From contig NZ_MTFE01000010.1 in NCBI RefSeq assembly GCF_001953305.1, positions 3,263,776 to 3,327,775 of the forward strand: DNA of 64,000 nucleotides. The letters run 5' to 3'. Under the pieces are notes generated by a model. That model saw only the letters and a list, made by a program, of their open reading frames with translations, made no database searches and was not told the DNA's origin. The translations under genes and the position numbers were made by a program. Position 1 is the stretch's first letter, and each line of letters opens with the position of its first letter. Below, in pieces: positions 8,034-16,924 of the stretch. This DNA is from Cnuella takakiae. GTDB lineage: Bacteria > Bacteroidota > Bacteroidia > Chitinophagales > Chitinophagaceae.

Positions 8034-10154
8034 CTATTCTTCTTTTTTATTTTTGCGTTTGGGCTTTTCTGTTTTCTCCTTGGTGGCTTTAGTTGTTTTG
8101 GGTTTATCAACCTTTGCCTTAGGTGCCCGTGTCTTTTTGGCTTTTGGCTTTTCAGCTGCGCCTTCCTCGTCGGGTTCAGGAATGGCAGTAAGTACCCATT
8201 CGTAGTCCAATTGCCGCTTGGTAAGGTTAGCAGCCACTACTCGTATCCGTACTTTATCGCCTATGCGAAAGCGGCGGCCACTGCGGCCTCCCACCAGCAT
8301 ATAATCTGATTCTACATGCCTGAAATCATCATAATCTGAAAGGGAGGCAATACTTACCAGGCCCTCACATTTGTGCTCCACGGTTTCTACCCAAAAGCCA
8401 AAAGAAGAAACCCCTGAAACCACCCCGTCAAATTCATCGCCCAGGAACTGCTGCATAAACTCTACCTGCTTGTATTTGTTGGCGGCACGTTCTGCTTCCA
8501 TGGCGGCACGTTCTCTTTCCGAACAATGCTTACACTTTTGCTCCAGCTTTTTGTCGATATGTATATCGCCGTCAAGCACCTCCTGAAGGATGCGGTGGGC
8601 CAGCACGTCGGGGTACCGGCGAATGGGCGAAGTAAAGTGGCAGTAATTTTCGAATCCGAGACCGTAGTGCCCTATATTTTCAATGGTGTAAGCAGCTTTT
8701 GCCATGGTGCGGATACCCAGTTGCTCCAGCACGTGTTGCTCGGGTTTGCCTTTTACATCTTCCAGCATGGCGTTGAATGATTCGGCAATCTTATCCGGCG
8801 TACTGAGGTCGAACTTATGGCCAAACTTGCGGGCAAAAGCAATAAAAGGCGTGAGCTTTTCTTCCGATGGCAGGTCATGTACCCGGTAAGGGAAAGGAAT
8901 GGGATCCTTGTTCACCTTTACCTTGGATACCACCGTTGCCACCACCTGGTTGGCCAGCAGCATAAACTCTTCGATCAGCTGGTGCGATTCCTTGCTTTCT
9001 TTTACAACAATACCAATTGGTTTGCCGGTTTCATCGAGCTTAAACCGCACCTCCTGGGAAGAGAAAGAGATGGCGCCATTTTCAAAACGCTTCTTGCGGA
9101 TGCGCTGGGCAATGCTGTGCAGGATCATCACTTCATCGCTATACAAACCTTCACCCTTTTCGATGATCTCCTGTACGTCTTCATAAGTAAAGCGGTGATC
9201 GGAGTGGATGACGGTGCGACCTACCCAGTGTTTTTTTACCACACCCTTGGGTGTCATTTCAAAAACAGCGGAAAAGGTAAGCTTGTCCTCTTTGGGCCGA
9301 AGCGAGCACAATACATTGGAAATATGCTCGGGCAACATGGGGTTCACCCTGTCGGGCAGGTACACCGATGTGGCCTTGTGGTAGGCTATCTCGTCCAATG
9401 CGGTATTGGGCGTAACATAGTGACTTACGTCGGCAATGTGCACGCCTATTTCATAGTTGCCGTTGGGCAACACTTTTATGGAAAGCGCATCATCAAAGTC
9501 TTTTGCATCAACGGGGTCGATGGTAAAGGTGAGGATGTTGCGAAAATCGCGGCGTTTATCAATTTCACTTTGCGGGATGGTATCCGGTATGCGGGCCGCC
9601 TCTTCCATGGCATCATCCGGGAACTCGAGGGGAAAGCCATTCTCCAGCAGTATTTCCTTCATGGCCACTTGGCCCGGGTTTTCGTTGAGTACGGTTACCA
9701 CTTCACCCTCCGGCCTTTTGCCGCTTTCCTCGCTCCACTTGGTTAGCCGTACCACTACCCTTTCGCCATCTTTGGCTTCGTTAAAAGCGGATGAGGGAAT
9801 AAAAATATCAGGCATCCTGCGTTCTGAATCGGCTACAAAGAAGGCAAAGCCTTTATTCATTTGCAGGGTACCTATAAACTCTGTTTGTTTGCGGTTAACC
9901 ACTTCCGTTACCACGCCCTGCACCCTGCGGCCTTCCCGGCTGCTGTTGATGCGCACCTTAACGGTATCCCCGTTGAGGGCGGTATTAAAATCGTTGGGTT
10001 TAACCATGATGTCGGCATCAACGCCTTCCACCACCACGAAACCCATACCCGAACGGGTTACTTCCAATCGACCCTGCACCTGCTGGCTGCCACCGCCACC
10101 ACCGCTACCCTCTTTCCTGTTGCGTCCTTTCTTTTGGCTATTTTTTCGTCCCAT
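8034..10154 (-). CDS. rnr: Ribonuclease R
   Basis: This 706-residue 3'-5' exoribonuclease has a basic Gly/Ser-rich N-terminus, two cold-shock-like RNA-binding domains (about 25-190), an RNB catalytic domain (about 200-560) and an S1 domain (about 600-660). The catalytic Asp cluster is visible in TIDPVDAKDFDDALS near residue 212. TSPIRRYPDVLAHRIL is the other RNB signature. A lysine-rich tail of about 45 residues (KPKAKKTRAPKAK and on) matches the basic tail that RNase R uses on structured RNA. It degrades structured RNA in mRNA turnover and rRNA quality control. It is the last gene of the operon, 5 bp after lpxK. Confidence 0.97.
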   Translation of the reverse strand: MGRKNSQKKGRNRKEGSGGGGGSQQVQGRLEVTRSGMGFVVVEGVDADIMVKPNDFNTALNGDTVKVRINSSREGRRVQGVVTEVVNRKQTEFIGTLQMNKGFAFFVADSERRMPDIFIPSSAFNEAKDGERVVVRLTKWSEESGKRPEGEVVTVLNENPGQVAMKEILLENGFPLEFPDDAMEEAARIPDTIPQSEIDKRRDFRNILTFTIDPVDAKDFDDALSIKVLPNGNYEIGVHIADVSHYVTPNTALDEIAYHKATSVYLPDRVNPMLPEHISNVLCSLRPKEDKLTFSAVFEMTPKGVVKKHWVGRTVIHSDHRFTYEDVQEIIEKGEGLYSDEVMILHSIAQRIRKKRFENGAISFSSQEVRFKLDETGKPIGIVVKESKESHQLIEEFMLLANQVVATVVSKVKVNKDPIPFPYRVHDLPSEEKLTPFIAFARKFGHKFDLSTPDKIAESFNAMLEDVKGKPEQHVLEQLGIRTMAKAAYTIENIGHYGLGFENYCHFTSPIRRYPDVLAHRILQEVLDGDIHIDKKLEQKCKHCSERERAAMEAERAANKYKQVEFMQQFLGDEFDGVVSGVSSFGFWVETVEHKCEGLVSIASLSDYDDFRHVESDYMLVGGRSGRRFRIGDKVRIRVVAANLTKRQLDYEWVLTAIPEPDEEGAAEKPKAKKTRAPKAKVDKPKTTKATKEKTEKPKRKNKKEE

Positions 10155-10159
10155 GCGTT

Positions 10160-11233
10160 CTACTCCGGCTTTTTAAAATTCTTAATGAATGTAACGACTG
10201 TTTCTATAAACCGATGCTCACCTTCAAAAAGAAACCGGTGTTCAATAGGCAGGACTGAAAAAGGCATGCCATTGATTTCGCTGGCAAATTTTTCCAGGCG
10301 CATGGCATCCTTCTCTGTAGTGAGGATGATCTTTTTAGGGTTGGTGAGGTTTTCAAAACGTTTTTTTATATCCCTGAAATCATCAATGGTAAAAATGTGG
10401 TGGTCGCCATACTGCATCAGGTGGTAAGTATGTACCTGGTCTTCCAGGTAGGTTTTCAGCGGCTTTGGATTGGCAATACCCGTTACCAGCAATACTTCGG
10501 TGTCGGCATCAATGATAACCGGTGCCATATGGGTGATATGGTACGGCATGCCATAGGCGATGGTCGTAAAATATAGCTGCTGGTGTTCCCTGGGGCTTAT
10601 TTCCCGACGTATGGCTTCCGCCTCGCCAGTACCCATTTGGGCCGGGCATTTGGTAACGACAATGATATCCGCCCTTCCGGCAGCATGGCGGCTGTCGCGG
10701 AGGTCGCCGGCAGGTAAAAAGAAATCGCGGGTGTACAGGTTGCCGCAATCGGTAAGCAGGATGTTCAGCCCGGGCTTAATGGCGCGGTGCTGGAAGGCGT
10801 CATCCAGGATCACCACTTCCGTATCAGGCCGGTCGTGCAGCAGTTGTGGAATGGCTACAATGCGCTCCTCGCCTACTGCCACCGGTACCCCGGGGAATTT
10901 GCGGTGAAACTGCATGGGCTCATCGCCAATATCGATGGCGGTAGTGTTTTCGGTAGCCAGGGCATATCCCCTTGTTTTCCGTTTATACCCCCGGCTAAGG
11001 GTGGCCACCTTAAAGTGACGGGTTAGCTGGCGCACCAGCAGTTCTACCATGGGCGATTTGCCCGTACCCCCAACAGAAAGGTTACCCACACAAATGAGGG
11101 GCAGACCAAAATTTGCTGAGCGCAATATTTTTTTATCGTACAGCCAGTTACGTATCACTACGATGAAACCGTAGAGCAGGGCAAAAGGCAGTAAAAGAAT
11201 GCGGAAGGATTTCAGGAACCAGTCAAAAAACAT
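10160..11233 (-). CDS. lpxK: Tetraacyldisaccharide 4'-kinase
   Basis: LpxK phosphorylates the 4' position of the lipid A disaccharide at the inner face of the cytoplasmic membrane. The 357-residue protein begins with a hydrophobic anchor helix (FRILLLPFALLYGFIVVI), followed by the P-loop GNLSVGGTGKSP and the signature VVILDDAFQHR. GDEPMQF and TLSRGYKRK are further family motifs. The start ATG overlaps the end of the 5-formyl-THF cyclo-ligase gene by 11 bp, so translation is probably coupled. Its presence shows that the organism makes lipid A. Confidence 0.97.
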   Translation of the reverse strand: MFFDWFLKSFRILLLPFALLYGFIVVIRNWLYDKKILRSANFGLPLICVGNLSVGGTGKSPMVELLVRQLTRHFKVATLSRGYKRKTRGYALATENTTAIDIGDEPMQFHRKFPGVPVAVGEERIVAIPQLLHDRPDTEVVILDDAFQHRAIKPGLNILLTDCGNLYTRDFFLPAGDLRDSRHAAGRADIIVVTKCPAQMGTGEAEAIRREISPREHQQLYFTTIAYGMPYHITHMAPVIIDADTEVLLVTGIANPKPLKTYLEDQVHTYHLMQYGDHHIFTIDDFRDIKKRFENLTNPKKIILTTEKDAMRLEKFASEINGMPFSVLPIEHRFLFEGEHRFIETVVTFIKNFKKPE

Positions 11234-11789
11234 AAACCTTTGAAGGAGTGATACAAAGGTCTAAAGGTATGTCAAATTCATGGGTGTCTTCCAGCAGCGA
11301 CACAGGCTCGAAATAACTGAGGCCAACCTTGAGACAATCCGGCCGGCAGGCTGCCAGAAACCGGTCGTAATAACCTTTTCCGTACCCTGCCCGGTTTCCC
11401 TGAAGGTCATAGGCCAGCAGCGGCACCAGCACCAGGTCTACTTCTTCTGGCTCCAGCTTCAGCCCCGTTGCAGGCTCCAGGATATCGTAAGCATTGGGCA
11501 CAAAGTCCTCTTCACTATCCGGCACGATGGCATCAATCCCGAAATCTGTTGTGATGCGGGGAAAGGCAATAGCCACGCCCGGGTTGGAAAATGCCAGGTA
11601 GCGCGTCAGCAGGAAAGTGTCCACTTCCCCTTTTTCGCCCGATGGGTAATAACTCAGGACCTTCGCTACAAAGGGCAGCCCCGCCTGTTGAAAGGAAATC
11701 AGGAGCAGGTCATTCCAGCGGTTTGCCTCCGCATCAGTGATTGCCGCCCGTTTGGCACGAAACAAGGCCCGTGCTTCTTTTTTACGCAT
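11223..11789 (-). CDS. 5-formyltetrahydrofolate cyclo-ligase
   Basis: The 188-residue protein converts 5-formyl-THF to 5,10-methenyl-THF with ATP. Family marks are the N-terminal MRKKEARALFRAKRAAI, PSGEKGEVDT (substrate and phosphate region), and the C-terminal nucleotide-binding signature NRAGYGKGYYDRFL. Length and order are standard for the YgfA/MTHFS family. It overlaps rsmD by 8 bp upstream and lpxK by 11 bp downstream in a compact operon. Confidence 0.94.
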   Translation of the reverse strand: MRKKEARALFRAKRAAITDAEANRWNDLLLISFQQAGLPFVAKVLSYYPSGEKGEVDTFLLTRYLAFSNPGVAIAFPRITTDFGIDAIVPDSEEDFVPNAYDILEPATGLKLEPEEVDLVLVPLLAYDLQGNRAGYGKGYYDRFLAACRPDCLKVGLSYFEPVSLLEDTHEFDIPLDLCITPSKVYVF

Positions 11790-12345
11790 GCTTATCCTCG
11801 TTGGCCGCTTTGTTTTCGAAAAAAGAAAATACGGTGGTGCCGTAATTCTTCATTTTAAAAAAGTTAGGATGCTGTTGGTAATCGTTACGGGGCGTATGCT
11901 CCAGCACGAAGATGCCACCAGGCTTTAGCAAACCGTGTTCAAAGATTTTTACCGGCAACTCATCAATGGTGGTAAGCGCATAGGGCGGACCGGCGAAAAT
12001 AAAGTCGTATTGTTCGCGGCAGGTTTCAATAAAGCGGAAGACCTCCGATTTGATCACCTTAAAATTCTCGAGCTTTAGTGCCGTTGCATTTTTCTGGATA
12101 AATGCATGCATCTGGTTGTCGCGTTCCACAATGGTTAGGTCGGGCACGCCGCGGCTGGCCAGTTCGTAAGAAATGCTTCCGGTACCGCCAAAGAGGTCGA
12201 GGGTTTTAAGCTCCTCGAAGTCCAGGGTATTCTGGAGCATATTGAACAGCCCCTCCTTGGCAATATCCGTTGTGGGCCGGGTGTGGGGCATATGGGCAGG
12301 TGGGTTGATCCTTCTGCCGCCATGATTTCCGCCTATGATGCGCAT
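11782..12345 (-). CDS. rsmD: 16S rRNA (guanine-966 N2) methyltransferase RsmD
   Basis: The 187-residue protein has the RsmD N-terminus MRIIGGNHGGRRI, the substrate loop RPTTDIAKEGLFNML, the SAM-binding motif LDLFGGTGSISYELASRG and the acidic end of strand 2 (IVERD). The catalytic motif IV, normally (D/N)PPY, reads AGPPY here. The Asp-to-Gly change is encoded by GGT and differs by one base from GAT. If real it could weaken the methyltransferase, or it may be a lineage variant. Everything else is normal. It overlaps both neighbours in the operon; DUF3822 next to rsmD is a recurring Bacteroidota arrangement. Confidence 0.9.
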   Translation of the reverse strand: MRIIGGNHGGRRINPPAHMPHTRPTTDIAKEGLFNMLQNTLDFEELKTLDLFGGTGSISYELASRGVPDLTIVERDNQMHAFIQKNATALKLENFKVIKSEVFRFIETCREQYDFIFAGPPYALTTIDELPVKIFEHGLLKPGGIFVLEHTPRNDYQQHPNFFKMKNYGTTVFSFFENKAANEDKHA

Positions 12346-13121
12346 TGGGCCAGGTTGAACAGTGAAGAAAAGAAGTGTTTGGGCAAATCTGTGCCGCCGG
12401 AGTGTACCGCATCCCCGTGGCTGAAATGGATGTTCAGGAAGTATTGGTGCAGTTCCTGGTACAAGGCCGAGTCGGGAGCAATAAAACCGGATAGAGCTAG
12501 CCCGGTAGTTTGTTGGCTAAAGCCAAACTCGGTACAGATCTTCAGCAGGTAATACACAACATCGAGCGACGACTTATAGGCATACTGCTGTTGTAACAGG
12601 AGCAGCCCATCGTTATGTACCGATACCCTTATTTCATTGTCGATAAAAAAAGCCTGGATGGTGGGACCGCTTTCTTCCGCAGCTGCAGTACAGGCCAACG
12701 CAGGTACAAACAGTACTTCGTTGAACTTATCGTGTAATAGGGCATTGAGGTGGCGGGGCACTACAAAAACATAGTGGTGCCCGTTGGAATATACCCTTGC
12801 CTCGCTTCCCTGCCCCGGAAAAAGGGCGTCCAGCAGCAGGTCGGCCTTGCCATCAAAACGATGGGGCAAAAGGGTGGTTTGCGGCAGGGCCAAAGCCACG
12901 CGGATCTTATTGCGGCTGATACCAGCGGCATCCACCGTATCCATGATCTTTTGCAGGCTGCTATCCTGGTCTTCGGGACTGAATTGCCAGAGCCTTGCAA
13001 AGCGGGGCTCCGCACCTTTTCCATCCAGCTGTGATAAAAGGCAATAACCTGTACCCAGCTCCATCAGCAGGGGTGCGTTGCCTGCATCACTCAGGCTTCC
13101 AGATTCGAAAAGGGTCCTCAA
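12333..13121 (-). CDS. DUF3822 family protein
   Basis: The 262-residue protein starts at a TTG codon, chosen because the length fits the family and no ATG precedes it in frame. It belongs to DUF3822, found almost only in Bacteroidota and usually just upstream of rsmD as here. The fold is thought to be of the actin/ASKHA type; segments such as IRVALALPQTTLLPHRF, YSNGHHYVFVVPRHL and IQAFFIDNEIRVSVH are recognisable as beta-strand pairs. The function is unknown. It is the promoter-proximal gene of the DUF3822-rsmD-ligase-lpxK-rnr operon and overlaps rsmD by 13 bp. Confidence 0.85.
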   Translation of the reverse strand: MRTLFESGSLSDAGNAPLLMELGTGYCLLSQLDGKGAEPRFARLWQFSPEDQDSSLQKIMDTVDAAGISRNKIRVALALPQTTLLPHRFDGKADLLLDALFPGQGSEARVYSNGHHYVFVVPRHLNALLHDKFNEVLFVPALACTAAAEESGPTIQAFFIDNEIRVSVHNDGLLLLQQQYAYKSSLDVVYYLLKICTEFGFSQQTTGLALSGFIAPDSALYQELHQYFLNIHFSHGDAVHSGGTDLPKHFFSSLFNLAQCAS

Positions 13122-13208
13122 TACACGTGATTTAAGGCGCGCAAAATACAGATTCCCAAAGAATTTGACCGATTCATCTTGCCGCCTTCGTAGCTTGCAG
13201 CCCTTCGC

Positions 13209-14555
13209 ATGGAAACGAAATTACAGGTGGCTACCACCAACCGGCAGATCCTGAACATAGCGCTGCCCATCTCCCTGGCGATGATGGTGCCGCAGCTTAA
13301 TTTTATCATCAATAATGTTTTCCTTGGCCACCTCAACGAGCAATCGCTGGCGGCAGCCAGCATTACGGGGGTGTATTACCTTATTTTCGGCTCTATTGGC
13401 TATGGACTCAATAATGGGCTGCAGGCGCTTATTGCCCGGCGTGCCGGCGAAAACAAGCCCGATGAAATTGGCCGGATCTTCAACCAGGGTATCCTGATGG
13501 CCCTGCTGATTGCCGTTGCCGCCATCCTCATCACCTATTTCATTGCGCCGGTTATTTTAAAAGCCAGCCTGCATTCGGAAGAAACCTACCGCATGTCGGT
13601 CGACTTCCTGCGCATCCGGATATGGGGTGTACCCTTTCTGTTTGTGTACCAGATGCGGAACGCCCTTCTTGTAGGTACCAACCAAAGCAAGTTCCTGGTT
13701 ATCGGCACCCTTGCTGAAGCATTGGCCAATATCTTTTTTGACTACACGCTGATCTTTGGCCGGCTGGGCTTCCCTGAACTGGGCTTTAATGGCGCTGCCT
13801 ATGCCTCCGTGATTGCGGAATTCATGGGTATGTTCATTATCTACCTGGTCATTCATTTTAAAGGCATCAGCAAGCGATTTTCGCTTTTCAAGGGGTTTCG
13901 TTGGGACGGCCATAATGCACGACTCATTGCCGACATGTCGGGACCGCTTGTTTTCCAGCACGGCATCGCCATCGTTAGCTGGGTATTTTTTTACATCCTG
14001 GTAGAGCACCATGGCCAAACCAGCCTTGCAGTAAGCAATACCATGCGCAATGTGTTTGGGTTCTTCGGGGTTTTTGTTTGGGCTTTTGCAGCTACCAGCA
14101 ATACCATGGTGAGCAATGTAATTGGGCAGGGCAAGAAAGAAGAAGTGTTGCCTGTGGTAAAAAAGATCATGCGGCTTAGCCTGATGATGGCTGTTGGGGT
14201 GTGTATCCTGCTCAACCTCTTTCCGCATGTTTACCTCGGCCTTTTTGGCCAGGACGAAGCATTTGTGAGTATGGGCACGCCGGTACTCCGGCTTATAGCA
14301 TTTGCTATGATCATCATGTCCATGGCTACGGTGTGGCTTCAAGCGGTAACCGGCACAGGTAATAGCCGGGTTACGTTCCTGGTTGAAGTGGCGGCAATCG
14401 TTGTGTATTGTGCTTATGTATACCTCACCCTCGAGGTTTATTTCCTGCCCATCATCTGGGGTTGGGCTTCCGAAATGCTTTATTGGATCGTGATGCTCAG
14501 CCTATCCTATTGGTACCTCAATAGCGGCAGGTGGCAAAAAAAGGAAATCAGGTAA
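13209..14555 (+). CDS. MATE family efflux transporter
   Basis: The 448-residue protein has twelve predicted membrane helices in two six-helix halves. The MATE pattern is clear: ALPISLAMMVPQLNFIINNVFLGHL in helix 1, GLNNGLQALIARRAGENKPDEIGRI after helix 2, and NAMRNVFGFFG-like and VIGQGKKEEV segments repeating the pattern in the second half. It exports drugs or metabolites in exchange for H+ or Na+; the substrate is not deducible. It diverges from DUF3822 with an 87-bp shared upstream region. Confidence 0.92.
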   Translation: METKLQVATTNRQILNIALPISLAMMVPQLNFIINNVFLGHLNEQSLAAASITGVYYLIFGSIGYGLNNGLQALIARRAGENKPDEIGRIFNQGILMALLIAVAAILITYFIAPVILKASLHSEETYRMSVDFLRIRIWGVPFLFVYQMRNALLVGTNQSKFLVIGTLAEALANIFFDYTLIFGRLGFPELGFNGAAYASVIAEFMGMFIIYLVIHFKGISKRFSLFKGFRWDGHNARLIADMSGPLVFQHGIAIVSWVFFYILVEHHGQTSLAVSNTMRNVFGFFGVFVWAFAATSNTMVSNVIGQGKKEEVLPVVKKIMRLSLMMAVGVCILLNLFPHVYLGLFGQDEAFVSMGTPVLRLIAFAMIIMSMATVWLQAVTGTGNSRVTFLVEVAAIVVYCAYVYLTLEVYFLPIIWGWASEMLYWIVMLSLSYWYLNSGRWQKKEIR

Positions 14556-14603
14556 GCGTACAAGTTCCCTGGTTTTTTTGGCATGCACTTTCCTTGCACC
14601 AAA

Positions 14604-15353
14604 TCATTCCAGTTCTTTCATCAAAGCCTTGCCTTCCGCTTTAATGCGGTTGTCATCACCGGTACGGGTAGGAAGGGAGGCCAACTTTTGCAACAGGGTC
14701 CGCGCTTTTGCATCCTGGCCTGTTTGGTGGTAAGCCTTGGCGAGTTCCAGGTAGTTGAGCGCAAAGTTGGCTTCCAGTTTCTGGGCTTTTTCGTAAGCCT
14801 GTATGCTATGCTGGTAGGAAGATTCGGGGAAGCCGCCGTAAAATAACTTAACAGCGGTACGCTCTACAAAATTGAGGCTGCTGATTTCGTAATGCCATTT
14901 CCCGAGCACATGCCAGGCGCGACCGTGGTTGGGATTGTACCGGATGGCTTTTTCCGCATTGGTTTTGATGGCTTTCACTGCTGCAATCTTTTCCTTATTG
15001 GGACCTGCAAGGGCAAGTCTGCCCATGGCAACCGAAAGCACATAATACCCATCTGCTTCATTGGGCTGCACCCTGATGGCCTGCTCGGCAGATTTTTGCG
15101 CAGCCCTGTAAAAGGCAAGCATGTTATTCTTATCGCGTTGCGAAATGCCTAAACGGCTGTACAGTTCGCTCGACTTCCACAGTGCGTAGTAGTTATTGGG
15201 TTCGGTGCGGAGTACCTGTTTCAATTTATCCAATGCAGCGGGTTCATTGGCATTTTGTTCCAACTGAACGGACTCCTGGATCAAGGATGCATTATTTTGG
15301 CCGGCTGCCAGCCAATGTACCAGGAAAAGGGTTAGGGTGAGCAGAAATCGCAT
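14604..15353 (-). CDS. Secreted TPR protein, RMDN (regulator of microtubule dynamics)-like
   Basis: The 249-residue protein has an 18-residue signal peptide (ending LAAGQ) and then helical TPR-type repeats. The stretch YNPNHGRAWHVLGKWHYEIS, then LNFVERTAVKLFYGG with FPESSY, resembles eukaryotic RMDN proteins and their bacterial homologues rather than ordinary TPR scaffolds. That likeness is recognised from memory of the family pattern and was not computed. It is predicted periplasmic. It follows folB by 9 bp and is probably cotranscribed, though no functional link to folate is known. Confidence 0.8.
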   Translation of the reverse strand: MRFLLTLTLFLVHWLAAGQNNASLIQESVQLEQNANEPAALDKLKQVLRTEPNNYYALWKSSELYSRLGISQRDKNNMLAFYRAAQKSAEQAIRVQPNEADGYYVLSVAMGRLALAGPNKEKIAAVKAIKTNAEKAIRYNPNHGRAWHVLGKWHYEISSLNFVERTAVKLFYGGFPESSYQHSIQAYEKAQKLEANFALNYLELAKAYHQTGQDAKARTLLQKLASLPTRTGDDNRIKAEGKALMKELE

Positions 15354-15362
15354 GGTTTGTAT

Positions 15363-15725
15363 TTAGTATTCACGGGTATAAGAAACACCTACCGAACCGG
15401 TAAAGTTGGTGATGGGAGGCGTGGTTTTGCGAATGCTGATAAATGCCTTTTTTATCCTGGGGAAAACAGGCAGGAGGTCGTCGCAAATACGCATGGCACA
15501 GGTTTCCAGCAATTGCTTGCGGTCGCTCAATTCTGCAGCTACAATGCGGTACACTTCCACATAGTTCACCGTGTCTTCTATACGGGTAATGGGCACTTCA
15601 GGAGCCTGGTAGCTGATGAGCACATCCACCTCAAATTCATTCCCAACTTTTTTTTCTTCGGCATACATACCATGCTCGCCAAAAAATCGCAGGCCACGGA
15701 GTTCAACGGTCATTATTCCAGCCAT
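15363..15725 (-). CDS. folB: Dihydroneopterin aldolase
   Basis: The 120-residue protein converts dihydroneopterin to 6-hydroxymethyl-dihydropterin and glycolaldehyde in folate synthesis. Recognisable features are VELRGLRFFGEHGMYAEEKKVGNEFEVDV with the pterin-binding Glu region, the conserved Tyr of DTVNYVEVYRIV, and the catalytic Lys in SIRKTTPPI. The chain length matches the FolB family, which forms tetramers or octamers. It is the first gene of a short minus-strand operon with the TPR gene. Confidence 0.93.
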   Translation of the reverse strand: MAGIMTVELRGLRFFGEHGMYAEEKKVGNEFEVDVLISYQAPEVPITRIEDTVNYVEVYRIVAAELSDRKQLLETCAMRICDDLLPVFPRIKKAFISIRKTTPPITNFTGSVGVSYTREY

Positions 15726-15791
15726 CAGGGTTCAGTCTTTAGTTAAAAAAGGCAAGCTATGGAACGCTGGGGCAATATAGGGTGTAAAAAC

Positions 15792-15821
15792 AAAAGCGGA
15801 CCACTCGTGTGATCCGCTTTT
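15792..15821 (-). terminator. Terminator of trxB
   Basis: AAAAGCGGA (15792-15800) pairs with TCCGCTTTT (15813-15821) with a further CAC/GTG inner stem. On the minus strand the hairpin is followed by a U-rich run. It lies 39 bp past the trxB stop. Confidence 0.8.
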
Positions 15822-15860
15822 ATATATGAGTTGGGTTCAAAAACCAGAACTATCAATGTA

Positions 15861-16808
15861 TTAATGCAGTCCCTTCTCGCTCAGGTAACGTTCGGCGTCC
15901 AGTGCAGCCATACAGCCACTGCCTGCAGCGGTTACTGCCTGGCGGTAAATTTTATCCTGCACATCGCCTGCAGCAAATACACCTTCCACATTTGTTTTTG
16001 CGGTACCGGGTGTGGTTTTAATATAACCGGCTTCGTCCATTTCAAGGAATGGCGCGAAAATATCTGAGTTGGGCTTGTGGCCAATGGCTACAAAGAACCC
16101 TTTGATGGCAACTTCCTGCTTTTCGCCGGTTGCGGTGTTGTGAATACGTACCCCTTCTACCGCCTTTTCACCGATGATCTCGTCGGTGATGCTATTCCAG
16201 TAAATCTTGATGTTAGGGGTAGCTTTTACTCTTTCCTGCATCACCTTGGAAGCACGCATTTCCTCACGGCGTACAATCATGTGCACGGTGGTGCACAGCT
16301 TGGAAAGGTAAAGAGCTTCTTCGGCAGCGGTATCTCCGGCACCAACAATGGCTACTTCCTTGTTGCGGAAAAAGAAGCCATCGCAAACGGCACATGCACT
16401 CACACCATAACCGTTCAAACGCTGTTCGCTTTCAATGCCCAGCCATTTGGCTGAAGCACCGGTGGATATGATCACAGCATTGGCTTCTATAATTTTCTCT
16501 TCGTCAATCCAAACCTTGTATGGCTGTTGGGAAAAATCGACCTGTGTAGCCAGCCCATAGCGAATATCGGCACCCATACGATGAGCCTGCTTTTCGAAAT
16601 GCACCATCAGCTCAGGACCCTGGATGCCTTCGGGAAAACCAGGATAGTTCTCAACTTCTGTGGTGATGGTCAGTTGCCCGCCGGGTTGGATACCCTGGTA
16701 CAATACAGGTTTCATATTGGCACGCGCTGCGTATACAGCTGCGGTATAACCCGCAGGGCCGGAACCTATGATGAGACAGTTTACCTTTTCTATATTGTTT
16801 TGATCCAT
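15861..16808 (-). CDS. trxB: Thioredoxin-disulfide reductase
   Basis: Starting at MDQNNIEKVN, the protein has 315 residues, the normal size of low-molecular-weight TrxB. The FAD-binding GSGPAGYTAAVYAARA is at the N-terminus, the NADPH-binding GAGDTAAEEALYLSKL in the middle, the redox-active disulfide CAVC (SACAVCDGFFF) near residue 137, and the C-terminal FAD motif VFAAGDVQDKIYRQAV. It reduces thioredoxin with NADPH in the cytoplasm. The longer upstream frame lacks family similarity and was trimmed. Confidence 0.97.
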   Translation of the reverse strand: MDQNNIEKVNCLIIGSGPAGYTAAVYAARANMKPVLYQGIQPGGQLTITTEVENYPGFPEGIQGPELMVHFEKQAHRMGADIRYGLATQVDFSQQPYKVWIDEEKIIEANAVIISTGASAKWLGIESEQRLNGYGVSACAVCDGFFFRNKEVAIVGAGDTAAEEALYLSKLCTTVHMIVRREEMRASKVMQERVKATPNIKIYWNSITDEIIGEKAVEGVRIHNTATGEKQEVAIKGFFVAIGHKPNSDIFAPFLEMDEAGYIKTTPGTAKTNVEGVFAAGDVQDKIYRQAVTAAGSGCMAALDAERYLSEKGLH

Positions 16809-16924
16809 GCTCAAAGGGGACTTTAATTTTTGCCGTGCGAAGTTAAGGAGGAAACGGTTGCTGCCACCCTTACATAGAAGGATGTTGATAGAAGATAGAT
16901 AGGTGTGAATAAGACCCTGGTGGG

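Noticed and set aside
8817-9746. 309-codon plus-strand frame inside rnr
   Set aside because: Antisense to the RNB domain of RNase R, with no domain of its own.
13557-14342. 261-codon minus-strand frame inside the MATE gene
   Set aside because: Antisense shadow rich in His and Lys, no recognisable motif.
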